64,000 bases of DNA, from positions 455,929 through 519,928 of the forward strand of contig NZ_JACSQP010000001.1 of the NCBI RefSeq assembly GCF_014836535.1. Reading direction: 5' to 3'. The notes under the pieces are model-generated. The model ran no database searches. It was not told the DNA's origin and saw nothing but the letters and a program-made list of their open reading frames with translations. The stretch is from Microbacterium pullorum (lineage in GTDB: Bacteria; Actinomycetota; Actinomycetes; Actinomycetales; Microbacteriaceae). Shown here piece after piece: positions 15,279 to 25,687 of the stretch (position 1 is the first letter of the stretch; each line of letters begins with the position of its first letter). A program made the position numbers and the translations under genes.

Positions 15279-17416
15279 CCGACATGGGTTTCAAGAGCGA
15301 CGAGCGATTCGAGGGCATGGACTACCATGCGCTCAACGCGATGCTCAACCTCTACGGCCCGGACGGCAAGATCCAGTTCGACGCCGACAAGCGTGCCGCG
15401 CGGGAGTTCTTCCTGCAGCACGTCAACCAGAACACGGTGTTCTTCCACTCCCTCAAGGAGCGCCTGGACTACCTCGTGGAGAAGGAGTACTACGAGCCGG
15501 CCGTGCTCGAGAAGTACTCGTTCGAGTTCATCAAGCAGCTCAATGACTTCGCCTACGACAAGAAGTTCCGCTTCGAGACGTTCCTCGGCGCGTTCAAGTA
15601 CTACACCAGCTACACGCTGAAGACCTTCGACGGCAAGCGCTACCTCGAGCGCTTCGAGGACCGCGTCGTCATGACCGGTCTCGCCCTCGCCGACGGTGAC
15701 GAGAAGCTCGCGATGGAGATCGTCGACGAGATCCTCTCCGGCCGCTTCCAGCCGGCGACCCCGACCTTCCTCAACGCGGGCAAGGCACAGCGTGGCGAGC
15801 TCGTCAGCTGCTTCCTGCTGCGCATCGAAGACAACATGGAGTCGATCTCCCGCGGCATCAACTCCTCGCTGCAGCTGTCCAAGCGCGGCGGCGGCGTCGC
15901 CTTGCTGCTGTCGAACATCCGCGAGGCCGGCGCGCCGATCAAGCAGATCGAGAACCAGTCCAGCGGCATCATCCCCGTCATGAAGCTGCTCGAAGACAGC
16001 TTCAGCTACGCCAACCAGCTCGGCGCCCGCCAGGGCGCCGGCGCGGTGTACCTCTCCGCTCACCACCCCGACATCCTGCGGTTCCTCGACACCAAGCGTG
16101 AGAACGCCGACGAGAAGATCCGCATCAAGACGCTGTCGCTGGGTGTCGTCATCCCCGACATCACCTTCGATCTCGCCAAGAACGACGAGGACATGTACCT
16201 GTTCTCGCCGTACGACGTCGAGAAGGTCTACGGCGTGCCGTTCGGTGACATCTCGGTGACCGAGAAGTACCGCGAGATGGTCGATGACCCGCGCATCAAG
16301 AAGACGAAGATCAACGCGCGCGAGTTCTTCCAGACCCTCGCCGAGATCCAGTTCGAGTCGGGCTACCCGTACATCATGTTCGAGGACACGGTGAACAAGG
16401 CCAACCCGATCAAGGGCCGGATCAACATGTCCAACCTCTGCAGCGAGATCCTGCAGGTGAACACCCCGACGACGTTCAACGAAGACCTGTCCTACGACCA
16501 GATCGGCAAGGACATCTCGTGCAACCTCGGCTCGCTCAACATCGCCCTGGCGATGGACGGCGGCAACCTGGCCAAGACCGTCGAGACCGGCATCCGCGCG
16601 CTCACGGCCGTGAGCGATCAGAGCCACATCGGCTCCGTGCGCTCGATCGAGGACGGCAACGACCGCTCTCACGCGATCGGCCTGGGGCAGATGAACCTGC
16701 ACGGGTACCTCGCCCGCGAGCACGTGTACTACGGGTCCGAAGAGGGCCTGGACTTCACGAACATCTACTTCTACACGGTGCTGTTCCACGCCCTCGAGGC
16801 GTCGAACAAGATCGCCATCGAGCGGGGCGTGGCCTTCGAAGGCTTCGCCGACTCGACGTACGCCTCGGGCGAGTTCTTCGACAAGTACATCGAGCAGGAG
16901 TGGATGCCGCAGACCGAGAAGGTCCGGCAGATGTTCGCCGGCATCCCGATCCCCACGCAGGAGGACTGGGTGCGCCTGAAGGCGTCGATCCAGCAGCACG
17001 GCATCTACAACCAGAACCTGCAGGCCGTGCCGCCGACCGGCTCGATCTCGTACATCAACAACTCGACGAGCTCGATCCACCCGATCGCGTCGAAGATCGA
17101 GATCCGCAAGGAAGGCAAGCTCGGGCGCGTCTACTACCCGGCGCCGTTCATGACGAACGAGAACCTGGAGTACTACCAGGACGCGTACGAGATCGGCTAC
17201 GAGAAGGTCATCGACACCTACGCCGCGGCGACGCAGCACGTCGACCAGGGCCTGTCGCTGACGCTGTTCTTCAAGGACACCGCCACCACCCGCGACATCA
17301 ACCGCGCGCAGATCTACGCGTGGCGCAAGGGCATCAAGACCATCTACTACATCCGCCTGCGTCAGCTTGCCCTCGAGGGCACCGACATGGCCGAATGCGT
17401 CTCCTGCATGCTGTGA
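15260..17416 (+). CDS. nrdE: Class Ib ribonucleotide reductase alpha subunit
   Basis: 718 residues, normal for NrdE, which reduces ribonucleoside diphosphates. Seen are the first active-site Cys in GELVSCFLL, the NLCSEI motif (Asn, radical Cys, Glu), the partner Cys in [26 protein letters not shown], and the C-terminal shuttle CVSCML that NrdH reduces. No ATP-cone precedes the barrel, as expected for class Ib. ATG at 15260 lies inside nrdI; an earlier start in this frame (15179) would run through nrdI and is rejected. Confidence 0.96.
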   Translation: MVETALTDMGFKSDERFEGMDYHALNAMLNLYGPDGKIQFDADKRAAREFFLQHVNQNTVFFHSLKERLDYLVEKEYYEPAVLEKYSFEFIKQLNDFAYDKKFRFETFLGAFKYYTSYTLKTFDGKRYLERFEDRVVMTGLALADGDEKLAMEIVDEILSGRFQPATPTFLNAGKAQRGELVSCFLLRIEDNMESISRGINSSLQLSKRGGGVALLLSNIREAGAPIKQIENQSSGIIPVMKLLEDSFSYANQLGARQGAGAVYLSAHHPDILRFLDTKRENADEKIRIKTLSLGVVIPDITFDLAKNDEDMYLFSPYDVEKVYGVPFGDISVTEKYREMVDDPRIKKTKINAREFFQTLAEIQFESGYPYIMFEDTVNKANPIKGRINMSNLCSEILQVNTPTTFNEDLSYDQIGKDISCNLGSLNIALAMDGGNLAKTVETGIRALTAVSDQSHIGSVRSIEDGNDRSHAIGLGQMNLHGYLAREHVYYGSEEGLDFTNIYFYTVLFHALEASNKIAIERGVAFEGFADSTYASGEFFDKYIEQEWMPQTEKVRQMFAGIPIPTQEDWVRLKASIQQHGIYNQNLQAVPPTGSISYINNSTSSIHPIASKIEIRKEGKLGRVYYPAPFMTNENLEYYQDAYEIGYEKVIDTYAAATQHVDQGLSLTLFFKDTATTRDINRAQIYAWRKGIKTIYYIRLRQLALEGTDMAECVSCML

Positions 17417-17438
17417 CCGCGGTCACCGGCGAGCGTAG

Positions 17439-18437
<999 letters not shown>

Positions 18438-18484
18438 CCTCCCTTCGTCTTGTCTGACATGGTGCAAAGCCATGGTTGAACCTT

Positions 18485-18522
18485 GCAAGAGCCGCGGAAT
18501 CGTGCGATTCCGCGGCTCTTGC
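18485..18522 (+). terminator. Strong hairpin terminator of nrdHIEF
   Basis: Perfect 18-bp inverted repeat (GCAAGAGCCGCGGAATCG at 18485-18502 with its complement at 18505-18522) around a 2-nt centre, followed by GATTTCTC. It starts 47 bp after the nrdF stop. The effective loop would be 4-6 nt after opening the closing pairs. Confidence 0.8.
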
Positions 18523-18630
18523 GATTTCTCCCGCCGCTCCGCCGCGGTTGTGCGCTGGTGTGATGTGTGGTTGGCAGGGGCTGTGACGTAGGCGTCACTG
18601 GACCGCTCGACCTCAGGTGCGCGGCACCCG

Positions 18631-19575
18631 TCACTTGCTGTCGGCGCGCCCGATCGGATCGGTGCTGTGACTGAATGCGTCGCGGCCAGCCGGCCAACTG
18701 TTCTCGTCGATGTGGAGCGCCGTGCGCAGGTAGGCAGTGGTCAGCCGCTGGATGAGGGCTACCCGGTCGGGGTTCTCGTCGGTGGTCTCGGCGACTTCAT
18801 ATCCGACGATCCCGCCGAGGGCGTGCTCGGCCCCGTAGAAGGTGAGGAGGTCGGTGGCGCCAGGGCTGTAGGTGTAGGCGTCGGTGAACCAGTCGGGTCC
18901 GCGGGTGGACATCTTGGACTGATCGTGGTCGCCGGCGACAACCAGCGTCGGCGTGGTCATCTCTTGGAATGAGGGGCGCATGAACGGGAAGTTCGCCTGT
19001 GCGAACGGATGCAGGTCATCTCCGCCCACCCCCGTCGCGGCGAAGAGGATTCCCGCGCTGACGCGACTGTCGGACATGTCCTCGCCGACCCGACCGGTTT
19101 CGTCGAAGATCCGTGCGCCGAGGAGTGACTGCGCCGTCTGTCCGCCCCATGAGTGGCCGGTGACGGCTATGCGACTGCGGTCGACGCGACCGGCGAGCCC
19201 GGGTACGGCGGCTTCGATTGTCTCGAGCTGGTCGAGGATGCGTGTGAGATCAGCGATGCGCTCGGTCCAGATCGTGGGGAACACGGGGTGGTCGAAGCCG
19301 AAACCGTTGCGGCGGGAGTCCAGGTGCGTGGGCTGGATCACGACGAATCCGCGCGAAGCCCAGAACGCGGTCAGTGGTGCGTACCCGTCGAGATTCCAGC
19401 CGTTGCCGTGGGAGAAGAGTACGACCGGGAGGTTGGTGCCCGTCGCCGGGGCGGAGATTCGTGCTTCCAACGGCACAGGTCGGTCGGGGGCGGCGAGCCG
19501 GACGGGGGCGGCCGAGAGGACCGGCGCATCGGCGCCGGTCATGCCATCCAGAGCGTCGAGGAGTGAGGAGAGCAT
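18631..19575 (-). CDS. Alpha/beta hydrolase (PAF-acetylhydrolase/chlorophyllase-like)
   Basis: 314 residues. VVLFSHGNGWNLDGY is the oxyanion loop, ITVTGHSWGG-type nucleophile elbow appears as AVTGHSWGGQTA, the Asp is in VVAGDHDQSK and the His near YGAEHALGG. This pattern is shared by dienelactone hydrolases, plant chlorophyllases and PAF acetylhydrolases; no signal peptide is visible. The ATG at 19575 follows GGAAGGAACC. It diverges from a TetR gene across a 119-bp region with a palindromic operator, so that TetR protein most likely represses it. Confidence 0.85.
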   Translation of the reverse strand: MLSSLLDALDGMTGADAPVLSAAPVRLAAPDRPVPLEARISAPATGTNLPVVLFSHGNGWNLDGYAPLTAFWASRGFVVIQPTHLDSRRNGFGFDHPVFPTIWTERIADLTRILDQLETIEAAVPGLAGRVDRSRIAVTGHSWGGQTAQSLLGARIFDETGRVGEDMSDSRVSAGILFAATGVGGDDLHPFAQANFPFMRPSFQEMTTPTLVVAGDHDQSKMSTRGPDWFTDAYTYSPGATDLLTFYGAEHALGGIVGYEVAETTDENPDRVALIQRLTTAYLRTALHIDENSWPAGRDAFSHSTDPIGRADSK

Positions 19576-19626
19576 GTCAGGTTCCTTCCCAGGACTGCGC
19601 TCTGCGATACTTTTTATCGGAGCGAC

Positions 19627-19658
19627 GTTCCGCAACGTTACGGAACAATGCTCCGTAA
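19627..19658. promoter_or_regulatory. TetR operator between the hydrolase and TetR genes
   Basis: GTTCCGCAACGTTACGGAAC (19627-19646) is a 20-bp imperfect palindrome with a single mismatched pair, and it overlaps a second inverted repeat TTACGGA...TCCGTAA (19638-19644 and 19652-19658). On the minus strand TTGCGG and AAGTAT, 17 bp apart, would place the hydrolase promoter across the first palindrome. Together these predict repression of both divergent genes. Confidence 0.65.
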
Positions 19659-19694
19659 TGCAACCGATGGAGGCGATAGGTGGAGGAGGGGCAC

Positions 19695-20294
19695 ATGGCT
19701 GACACCGAAGGCGAACAGGCGGGGGGTGAGCGGTCTGCGCAGGTGGGTCGCCCGCGTCGAAGCCGGCAAGCGCTCCTCGACGCAGCGGCGGCGGTGTTCG
19801 TGACGTCTGGGGTCGATGCCCCTGTGCGGGAGATCGCAGCGAAGGCCGGTGTCGGCGTGGGGACCATCTATCGCCATTTTCCGACGCGTTCGGAACTCGT
19901 GGTCGCGGTGTACCGGCATCAGGTCGAGGCCTGTGCGGAAGCCGGTCCGCGACTACTCGCCGAGAGTGCAACGCCCGAGGCCGCGCTGCGGGCGTGGGTG
20001 GCGCTTTTCGTCGAGTTCCTCGTCACCAAGCACGGGCTTGCAGGCGCTCTGCAGGGGGACAGTGCCGGATCCGATGCATTGCACGCCTACTTCGTCGACC
20101 GTCTCGTACCGGTGTGCGGTGATCTCCTCGCGGCTGCGCTCGAGTTCGTCGGTACGGCTTCATCGGTCGATGCGTACAACGTGCTCAAAGGTATCGGCAA
20201 CCTCTGCATCGGGGCCGCGAGTGACGCCCGATACCGGGCTGACGCGCTCGTGCAACTCCTCATCTCGGGCGTGCTGAGCGGCGGAGATCGCTAG
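19695..20294 (+). CDS. TetR family repressor
   Basis: 199 residues. The helix-turn-helix occupies about residues 22-68: RRSRQALLDAAAAVF, VREIAAKAGVGVGTIYRHFP. The C-terminal ligand domain is of ordinary length. Start at ATG 19695 is set by GGAGGAGGG 4-12 nt upstream. It likely regulates itself and the divergent hydrolase through the palindrome at 19627. The inducer is unknown. Confidence 0.88.
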   Translation: MADTEGEQAGGERSAQVGRPRRSRQALLDAAAAVFVTSGVDAPVREIAAKAGVGVGTIYRHFPTRSELVVAVYRHQVEACAEAGPRLLAESATPEAALRAWVALFVEFLVTKHGLAGALQGDSAGSDALHAYFVDRLVPVCGDLLAAALEFVGTASSVDAYNVLKGIGNLCIGAASDARYRADALVQLLISGVLSGGDR

Positions 20295-20395
20295 CGAGGG
20301 AATGATGCAGTCCGATCGCTGCGACGCGAACGCTCCCGTATCCCGACCACAACGAGTGCTGCAAGGCTCGCGGCTGCGGGCAAGAGCAGGGGCTG

Positions 20396-21361
20396 TCAGC
20401 GCGATCCGGTGATCGTGCTGTGGGCAGCACCGCTCTGCGGGGTGCGGGCGGGACCGGTTGCGCGAGTGATCCACCAGACCGCAACGGTGACGACGACGAG
20501 TGCGACGCTGGGGATGAGGATGTCGATGGAGCCTGCCATTTCTCCACGACCGTTGAGCGCCCCGCCGATGTCCACGTGCAGCGTCGTGCCGAGAACGAGC
20601 GAGGTGAGGTTGTAGACGGCGTGGAGGACGACGGCCGTTTCGAGCCCCCCGGTACGCCAGGTGACGATCGCCATGGATCCGAACAACACGAAGTAGGACG
20701 TGAGGATGTACGGGTCGAGTGATCCGTGCAGAAGTGAGAAGAGGACGGTGGGGATGACGATTCCGATGACAGCACCAACGCGTGCGTTGCGTGCCCAACC
20801 GCCCACGACGCGGAACATCAAGCCGCGGAAGCCGTACTCTTCGCCGGCGGCAGCAAGAGGCGTCAAAATCATGCCGATGACGAAGAAAGCGACAAGGTCG
20901 AACGTCGTCCAAGGCATTTGCGGGCCCGGTTGCATGGCCGCCGGGAGAGCCATACCGATGAGTACCAGTGGCCCGAAGGCGAGCAGAGCGCGACCGAAGA
21001 CACCGAACCGGAACCGTCCCGCCACAGAGTGGAGGGAGCGGAACGGCACTTTGTAGAGCACACGCTGAATCAGCATGCAATACGGGATCAGCAGGCCCAG
21101 CGACAGAGCGCCGATGGCATGCTGCAGAGGCGTGAAACCAGTGCGGCCGAGAATCTCCGCATCGATGACGGTCGCGGCGGACGTGAACAGGAGCGGGAGT
21201 CCGACGAGCCCTGCGAGCAGCAGGATGATCGCCAGGATCCCTCGCAGGATCCGGCGCTTGTCGCCGGCGTAGACACGGTGATACTCGACGCCGGCCGGGA
21301 CGCCCGGGCTCGATCGCGGTTCGTCATCTCGGAGAAGCCAGTTCTGGGTGGGGTTGTCCAT
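20396..21361 (-). CDS. CPBP family intramembrane protease (CAAX-type)
   Basis: 321 residues with about eight membrane segments. The catalytic motifs of the CPBP/Abi family are present: AAAGEEYGFRGLMF (EExxxR), then FSLLHGS (FxxxH), then LHAVYN (HxxxN/B). Such glutamic intramembrane proteases are linked to membrane protein processing, bacteriocin immunity or regulation. The ATG at 21361 has AAGGAACC upstream. It is the second gene of a unit with 21382-22038 (20 bp apart). Base composition is lower in GC than the flanking core genes. Confidence 0.83.
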   Translation of the reverse strand: MDNPTQNWLLRDDEPRSSPGVPAGVEYHRVYAGDKRRILRGILAIILLLAGLVGLPLLFTSAATVIDAEILGRTGFTPLQHAIGALSLGLLIPYCMLIQRVLYKVPFRSLHSVAGRFRFGVFGRALLAFGPLVLIGMALPAAMQPGPQMPWTTFDLVAFFVIGMILTPLAAAGEEYGFRGLMFRVVGGWARNARVGAVIGIVIPTVLFSLLHGSLDPYILTSYFVLFGSMAIVTWRTGGLETAVVLHAVYNLTSLVLGTTLHVDIGGALNGRGEMAGSIDILIPSVALVVVTVAVWWITRATGPARTPQSGAAHSTITGSR

Positions 21362-21381
21362 GGTGGTTCCTTTCGAGGGGA

Positions 21382-22038
21382 TCAGCTGGCGAGATCGTCG
21401 ATCCAGCTCGATCGCATACGTAGGGCTCGCTCCGTGCTGCCGAGGACAGCGGCGAGCCCGATGAGCAGATTGATGTGGAGGGGGAGCTGGATGGGGGAGG
21501 TGAAGACGCCGATCGAGTCGGCGATCGGCGGCATCTGCGAAAGCGCTTCGATGATCTGGGGCACCTCGACACACAGGCCGGCGACGACGAACGCGACGGA
21601 GATGAGGCCGATGACGTGGCTCAGGCGGGGATGCCGCTGGTGCAACCGGGCGCGTCGGCCCTCGGCGGATCGAGGATGGGTCGACAGCTGCCTCTCGGTG
21701 CCGTCGGGCCGTACATAGTGGCAGCGTTTGAGCCCGAAGCCGGTGACCGCCACCTCGATATGGCCGCCTGGCACCGAAAAGCGGGTGGGCATCTTCGCGT
21801 AGGACTGCAAGGCCCCGTCGACGTAGAGGCGGGCGCGGATCTCTCCGTCGGACATGTCGCCGGCGTGACGGACGTCGACCGTATACGTCGACGTCGTGCC
21901 GTCGGTGCAGCGCAGCGTGATCGATCGGAGCGACCGGCCGAACATCTGCCACCAGCGATAGCGGCGCAGCGGTTCGCCCGAGCCGGCACGCACTCGGCGA
22001 TTGCGCCAATGCTTCATAGCCAATATCTCGACCTTCAT
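21382..22038 (-). CDS. Hypothetical membrane protein (218 aa)
   Basis: Not a family I recognise. The first ~140 residues are soluble and beta-rich with many Arg and Thr, including TSTYTVDVRHAGDMSDGEI and GHIEVAVTGFGLKRCHY. Residues ~145-205 hold two membrane segments (LSHVIGLISVAFVVAGLCV and LPLHINLLIGLAAVLG). It is co-transcribed with the CPBP protease, which makes it a candidate partner or substrate of that protease. ATG 22038 or 22017 may be the start; neither has a clear ribosome site. The promoter region carries repeats shared with the divergent TetR gene. Confidence 0.65.
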   Translation of the reverse strand: MKVEILAMKHWRNRRVRAGSGEPLRRYRWWQMFGRSLRSITLRCTDGTTSTYTVDVRHAGDMSDGEIRARLYVDGALQSYAKMPTRFSVPGGHIEVAVTGFGLKRCHYVRPDGTERQLSTHPRSAEGRRARLHQRHPRLSHVIGLISVAFVVAGLCVEVPQIIEALSQMPPIADSIGVFTSPIQLPLHINLLIGLAAVLGSTERALRMRSSWIDDLAS

Positions 22039-22042
22039 CCCG

Positions 22043-22090
22043 GTACTAGTACAGTGTGATAGACAATGAGGGGCTAAGCTAGCACACTGT
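22043..22090. promoter_or_regulatory. Divergent promoter with TetR-type operators
   Basis: GTACTAGTAC (22043-22052) is a perfect palindrome. ACAGTGTG (22051-22058) and CACACTGT (22083-22090) are a perfect inverted pair, and each is followed by a TATAGAC/GATAGAC segment. All lie in the 78 bp between the membrane protein/protease unit and the TetR gene at 22117, so the TetR protein probably controls both sides. Confidence 0.55.
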
Positions 22091-22116
22091 TATAGACGGA
22101 TGGCCACGAGGGGCAA

Positions 22117-22728
22117 ATGGACGAAGCGTCTGAGGAACCAGGAACACGAGCGAAGATCCTCATCGCTGCGGCAACGATGCTGGGCGAGAATCCCACCGCA
22201 CGTCTGAGCGTGAGGGCGGTGGCAGCGCGCGCCCAAGTGAGCACCGGATCTCTGCGCCACTTCTTCCCGACACAGCGCGCACTCGTCGAGACGGTGGTCG
22301 CGGCTCTGTACGACCTGGAGATCCCCGACGACCCGATCAACGATCGCTCCCTGACGGCGGAAGAGCGCCTCGTCGCGTGCTTGCAGCTTCTTCTTCGTCA
22401 GGTCGGTGTGGGGGAGCGCGCTCGGGAGCAGTGGGGTGCGCTCTACAAGGCGTATGTGGCCACGCCTCCGTCTGAAGACGACGCCGCCACCTACCTCGCC
22501 CTGGATCGCATGACGCGACATGTGATCGAGCAGTGGCTGACCACTCTGATTGACGAAGGCGCGATCCCGCCCGGACGGGTCGAGGAGCGAGCCCGGTTTC
22601 TCTCCACCGTCATGGCGGGGCTCACGACCGAACGTGCGCTGCCCTCTGAAACAGTGCGCGTCGACGTTGAGGCCGCGAGTCTGCGCATCGCCGTCCGCGC
22701 CGTCACCAGCGCGTGGCCCGCCGACTGA
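22117..22728 (+). CDS. TetR family regulator
   Basis: 203 residues. The helix-turn-helix is at residues 11-55 (RAKILIAAATMLGENPTARLSVRAVAARAQVSTGSLRHFF region, with VSTGSLRHFFPTQRAL as recognition helix). The C-terminal half resembles TetR_C domains of the BetI group. GAGGGG is 4-10 nt before the ATG at 22117. Divergent from the protease unit, which is its likely target. Confidence 0.85.
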   Translation: MDEASEEPGTRAKILIAAATMLGENPTARLSVRAVAARAQVSTGSLRHFFPTQRALVETVVAALYDLEIPDDPINDRSLTAEERLVACLQLLLRQVGVGERAREQWGALYKAYVATPPSEDDAATYLALDRMTRHVIEQWLTTLIDEGAIPPGRVEERARFLSTVMAGLTTERALPSETVRVDVEAASLRIAVRAVTSAWPAD

Positions 22729-22857
22729 GAGCTCTCTGCTCCCACGAAGGTGCGGGTGCAGATCGGGTCGAGGCTGCCGGTGTGATGCGGGCCCGCCCGC
22801 GCCGCACGGTCATCGCGACCGACATACGGAGGTACACGCCTCAGAAGGGATCGCCCC

Positions 22858-24009
22858 ATGATCACCACCCCCATCACACCCGATCTCGTCGATGGTGTGG
22901 CGCAACTCGAGAACGTGGAACGTGGGATGCGACCACACCGGCTCCACCCGCACGTGCGTCAGCGTGACGCAGATCCACAGTTGCGCATGATGGAAGCGCA
23001 ACCGTCCGGCGCCCGGCTGGTCGTGGTGACCGAGGCGCGCCGAATTCAACTCGACGTGCACGCCACCCGTGTGAGCTACCGGATGATTCCGCGGCCTCGC
23101 GGCGCGATCGACGTCGTCATCGATGGCATCCCGCTCCTGACGCACCCGCTCGTCGAAGGAGACGCTGGAGAGATCGACCTTGCCACCGGTGCCCGCTCGG
23201 ACACCCGCGGAGGGGTGGACAGCATCATGCTCGACGCGCTGCCTCCTGGACGCAAGACCGTGGAATTCTGGCTCCCGCACAACGAGGCGGTCGACTTGGT
23301 GGCACTGCGTTCAGATGCGCCAGTCGAACCAGCGCCCCCGACCGGGCCGCTATGGGTGCACCACGGGAGCTCCATCAGCCAGGGCTCCAACGCCACGCAT
23401 CCCACGGGAATCTGGCCGGCGATCGCGGCGCGCCGGGCCGGCGCACGCCTGCACAATCTCGGATTCGGTGGCAGCGCCGTCATCGACCCGTTCCTCGCAC
23501 GCGCTATCCGCGACGCCCCTGCCGACCTCATCAGCGTCAAGCTGGGAATCAACGTCGTCAATCTCGACGCGATGCGACTGCGCGCCCTCGTCCCCGCCGT
23601 CCACGGCTTCCTCGACACCATCCGCGACGGCCATCCCTCGACACCCCTCCTTCTGATCTCTCCCCTGTACTGCGGCATCCACGAGGAGACACCGGGACCC
23701 GGCTCCATTGACGCCGCGTCCATCGGAACTGACACGGTGCGATTCACCGCCACCGGTCCCCACGGCGACACCACGCAAGGCCGCTTGACGCTCCAGGTGA
23801 TACGCGACACCCTCGCCGAGGTCTTCGCAGCCCGCCAGGCCGACACTCGTCTGCACTACCTCGACGGTCTCACGCTGTATGGGGAGGCGGACGCGGAGGA
23901 GCATCCTCTCCCCGATGCACTGCATCCGGACAGCGAGACTCACCGCCTCATCGGCAACCGCTTCGCCGACCTCGCCTTCGCTCCCAGCGGTGCGTTCGGG
24001 GGTGCGTGA
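22858..24009 (+). CDS. SGNH/GDSL-type hydrolase with N-terminal beta domain
   Basis: 383 residues. Residues ~45-160 form a beta-rich domain like that of two-domain SGNH esterases. The catalytic domain begins at WVHHGSSISQG, which holds the nucleophile Ser (S171 or S172), then LGFGGSA (block II Gly), LGINVVN (block III Asn) and ALHPDSETH (block V Asp-His). No signal peptide is seen. AAGGGA precedes the ATG at 22858. Stop and next start are 4 bp apart, so it forms an operon with the beta-lactamase and CPBP genes. The substrate is probably an acyl ester of a sugar or cell-wall component; this is inferred from the family only. Confidence 0.82.
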   Translation: MITTPITPDLVDGVAQLENVERGMRPHRLHPHVRQRDADPQLRMMEAQPSGARLVVVTEARRIQLDVHATRVSYRMIPRPRGAIDVVIDGIPLLTHPLVEGDAGEIDLATGARSDTRGGVDSIMLDALPPGRKTVEFWLPHNEAVDLVALRSDAPVEPAPPTGPLWVHHGSSISQGSNATHPTGIWPAIAARRAGARLHNLGFGGSAVIDPFLARAIRDAPADLISVKLGINVVNLDAMRLRALVPAVHGFLDTIRDGHPSTPLLLISPLYCGIHEETPGPGSIDAASIGTDTVRFTATGPHGDTTQGRLTLQVIRDTLAEVFAARQADTRLHYLDGLTLYGEADAEEHPLPDALHPDSETHRLIGNRFADLAFAPSGAFGGA

Positions 24010-24013
24010 GAGC

Positions 24014-24946
24014 ATGCGCCGAACGCTGGCCCTCGGCCTCTCCGGCCTTCTCACTGTCGTCGCACTCGCCGGGTGCGCAGGCGTGCCGCGGCCTCCCGCG
24101 GAATCCGCCGCCGCATCTCCGACGGTCGATGCGCCCGCGTCGGACCTCGACGCTCTCGTGGAGGACGAGCTGGTCGGGCTCGAGCGAGAGTACGACGCGA
24201 CCATCGGCGTCATGGCGGTCGACACCGCAACCGGTGAATCGGTCTCGTACGGTGATGACCGTCGGTTCGGTTTCGCCTCGACCATCAAAGCCTTCGCCGC
24301 GGCGGCGTTCCTCCAGTCCGTGCCGAGCCCAGACCGCGACGAGCTCGTCCGCTGGACGGCAGAAGAGGCCGCCGCCGCCGGCCACGCTCCTGTGACCTCG
24401 CAGCATGTCGAGGACGGCCTGACCTACGCGCAGCTCGCCGAAGCCGCCGTCCGATTCAGCGACAACGCCGCTCTCAATCTCGTGCTCGACCGGATCGGTG
24501 GTCCCGCGGCCCTCGACGACGCACTCGCAGGGCTGGGTGACACCACGACGGAGGTCGTCAACGACGAACCGACTCTCAACGCGATCGAACCGGGCAGCAC
24601 AGAAGACACCACCACCGCCGCCGCATTCACGGCATCGCTCGCGAGGATCCTCGACGGTTTCACGCTGTCCGCCACCGACACGGCGCTCCTCATCGACTGG
24701 ATGAGCGACAACCGCACCGGAGATGCCCTCATCCGCGCGGGCACGCCCGCTGGTTGGACGGTCGCGGACAAATCCGGAGGCGCAGGTCCGATCCGCAACG
24801 ACATCGCCGTCGTCACACCACCCGGTGGAGACCCCATTCTCATCACCGTCCTGACATCACGGAATGACCCAGACGCGGCCTTCGACGACGCACTCGTCGC
24901 CCGAACCGCATCCATCGTCCTCAACGGACTCGACCGCAGCACCTGA
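24014..24946 (+). CDS. Class A beta-lactamase, predicted lipoprotein
   Basis: 310 residues. The signal peptide ends in the lipobox LAGC with C21, so the enzyme should be anchored on the outer face of the membrane. All class A motifs are intact: S89-T-I-K92 (SxxK), S149-D150-N151 (SDN), E185 in EPTLN (omega-loop Glu166 equivalent) and K253-S-G (KSG). Hence an active serine beta-lactamase is expected. An in-frame GTG at 24002 would add four residues before the signal and is less likely. No BlaI/BlaR gene is nearby; the gene sits between an SGNH hydrolase and a CPBP protease in one operon. Confidence 0.9.
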   Translation: MRRTLALGLSGLLTVVALAGCAGVPRPPAESAAASPTVDAPASDLDALVEDELVGLEREYDATIGVMAVDTATGESVSYGDDRRFGFASTIKAFAAAAFLQSVPSPDRDELVRWTAEEAAAAGHAPVTSQHVEDGLTYAQLAEAAVRFSDNAALNLVLDRIGGPAALDDALAGLGDTTTEVVNDEPTLNAIEPGSTEDTTTAAAFTASLARILDGFTLSATDTALLIDWMSDNRTGDALIRAGTPAGWTVADKSGGAGPIRNDIAVVTPPGGDPILITVLTSRNDPDAAFDDALVARTASIVLNGLDRST

Positions 24947-24954
24947 GGAGAACA

Positions 24955-25677
24955 ATGACGCGCCACGATCACACCCCCGCCGCTCACCTGCACGACAGAG
25001 CCGCAAGCGACCGGGTCACCTGGCCCGACCTCTGGCTCGCTGCCGGCGTCGCCATCGCGCTGTACGCCATCGGCATCCTGCTCTATCTCCAGATGCCGGA
25101 CGAGGATACGGTGACCAAGGGCCTGGTGCTCTTCGCGATCTCCGGGCTCGCGCCACTGGGCGGAGTGCTCGTCATGATGGCTCTTCGCAGACGGAGCGCG
25201 GCACTCTTCGGCATCAGGCGCGTAGCGCCGAGATGGCTGGCGATCGCATTCGTGATCGGCATCGGAGTCGTCGCCCTCAACCTGGGCGTGACGGCTTTGG
25301 TGAGCCTGGCTACAGGCGCCGCTGATGTCCAGGGGGGCTACCAGTCGGCCGCGACCAGCGGCATCGGCGGCTTCCTCGGAGCCATCTTCCTCGGAGCGGT
25401 CATCACCCCGATCGGTGAGGAGCTCCTGTTCCGCGGCGTGCTCTTCTCTCTGCTGACCCGCTACGGTGTCTGGCTCGCCGCAATCCTCAGTAGCATCGTG
25501 TTCGCTCTCAGCCACGGACTCAACCTCGCGACACCGGTCGCTGTGATCGTCGGCCTCGCGGCTGCCTGGCTGATGCACAAGACGAAGTCGGTTTGGCCTG
25601 GAGTCGTCGTCCACGCCGTCAACAACGCCTCCTCATCGATCATTTCCGTCGTGTACTTCCACATCGCCACCGGGTGA
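24955..25677 (+). CDS. CPBP family intramembrane protease
   Basis: 240 residues with about seven membrane segments. Catalytic motifs: ITPIGEELLFRGVLF (EExxxR), FALSHGLN (FxxxH) and VHAVNNASS (HxxxN). Last gene of the SGNH-beta-lactamase-CPBP operon, 8 bp after the lactamase stop. This is the second CPBP protein within 5 kb, and the two are only distantly alike. Substrate unknown. Confidence 0.85.
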   Translation: MTRHDHTPAAHLHDRAASDRVTWPDLWLAAGVAIALYAIGILLYLQMPDEDTVTKGLVLFAISGLAPLGGVLVMMALRRRSAALFGIRRVAPRWLAIAFVIGIGVVALNLGVTALVSLATGAADVQGGYQSAATSGIGGFLGAIFLGAVITPIGEELLFRGVLFSLLTRYGVWLAAILSSIVFALSHGLNLATPVAVIVGLAAAWLMHKTKSVWPGVVVHAVNNASSSIISVVYFHIATG

Positions 25678-25687
25678 GCGCCCGCAC

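Noticed and set aside
15023..17239. Long open frame antisense to nrdE
   Set aside because: nrdE is certain from motifs; the antisense product is a Val/Leu/Asp-rich mirror of it.
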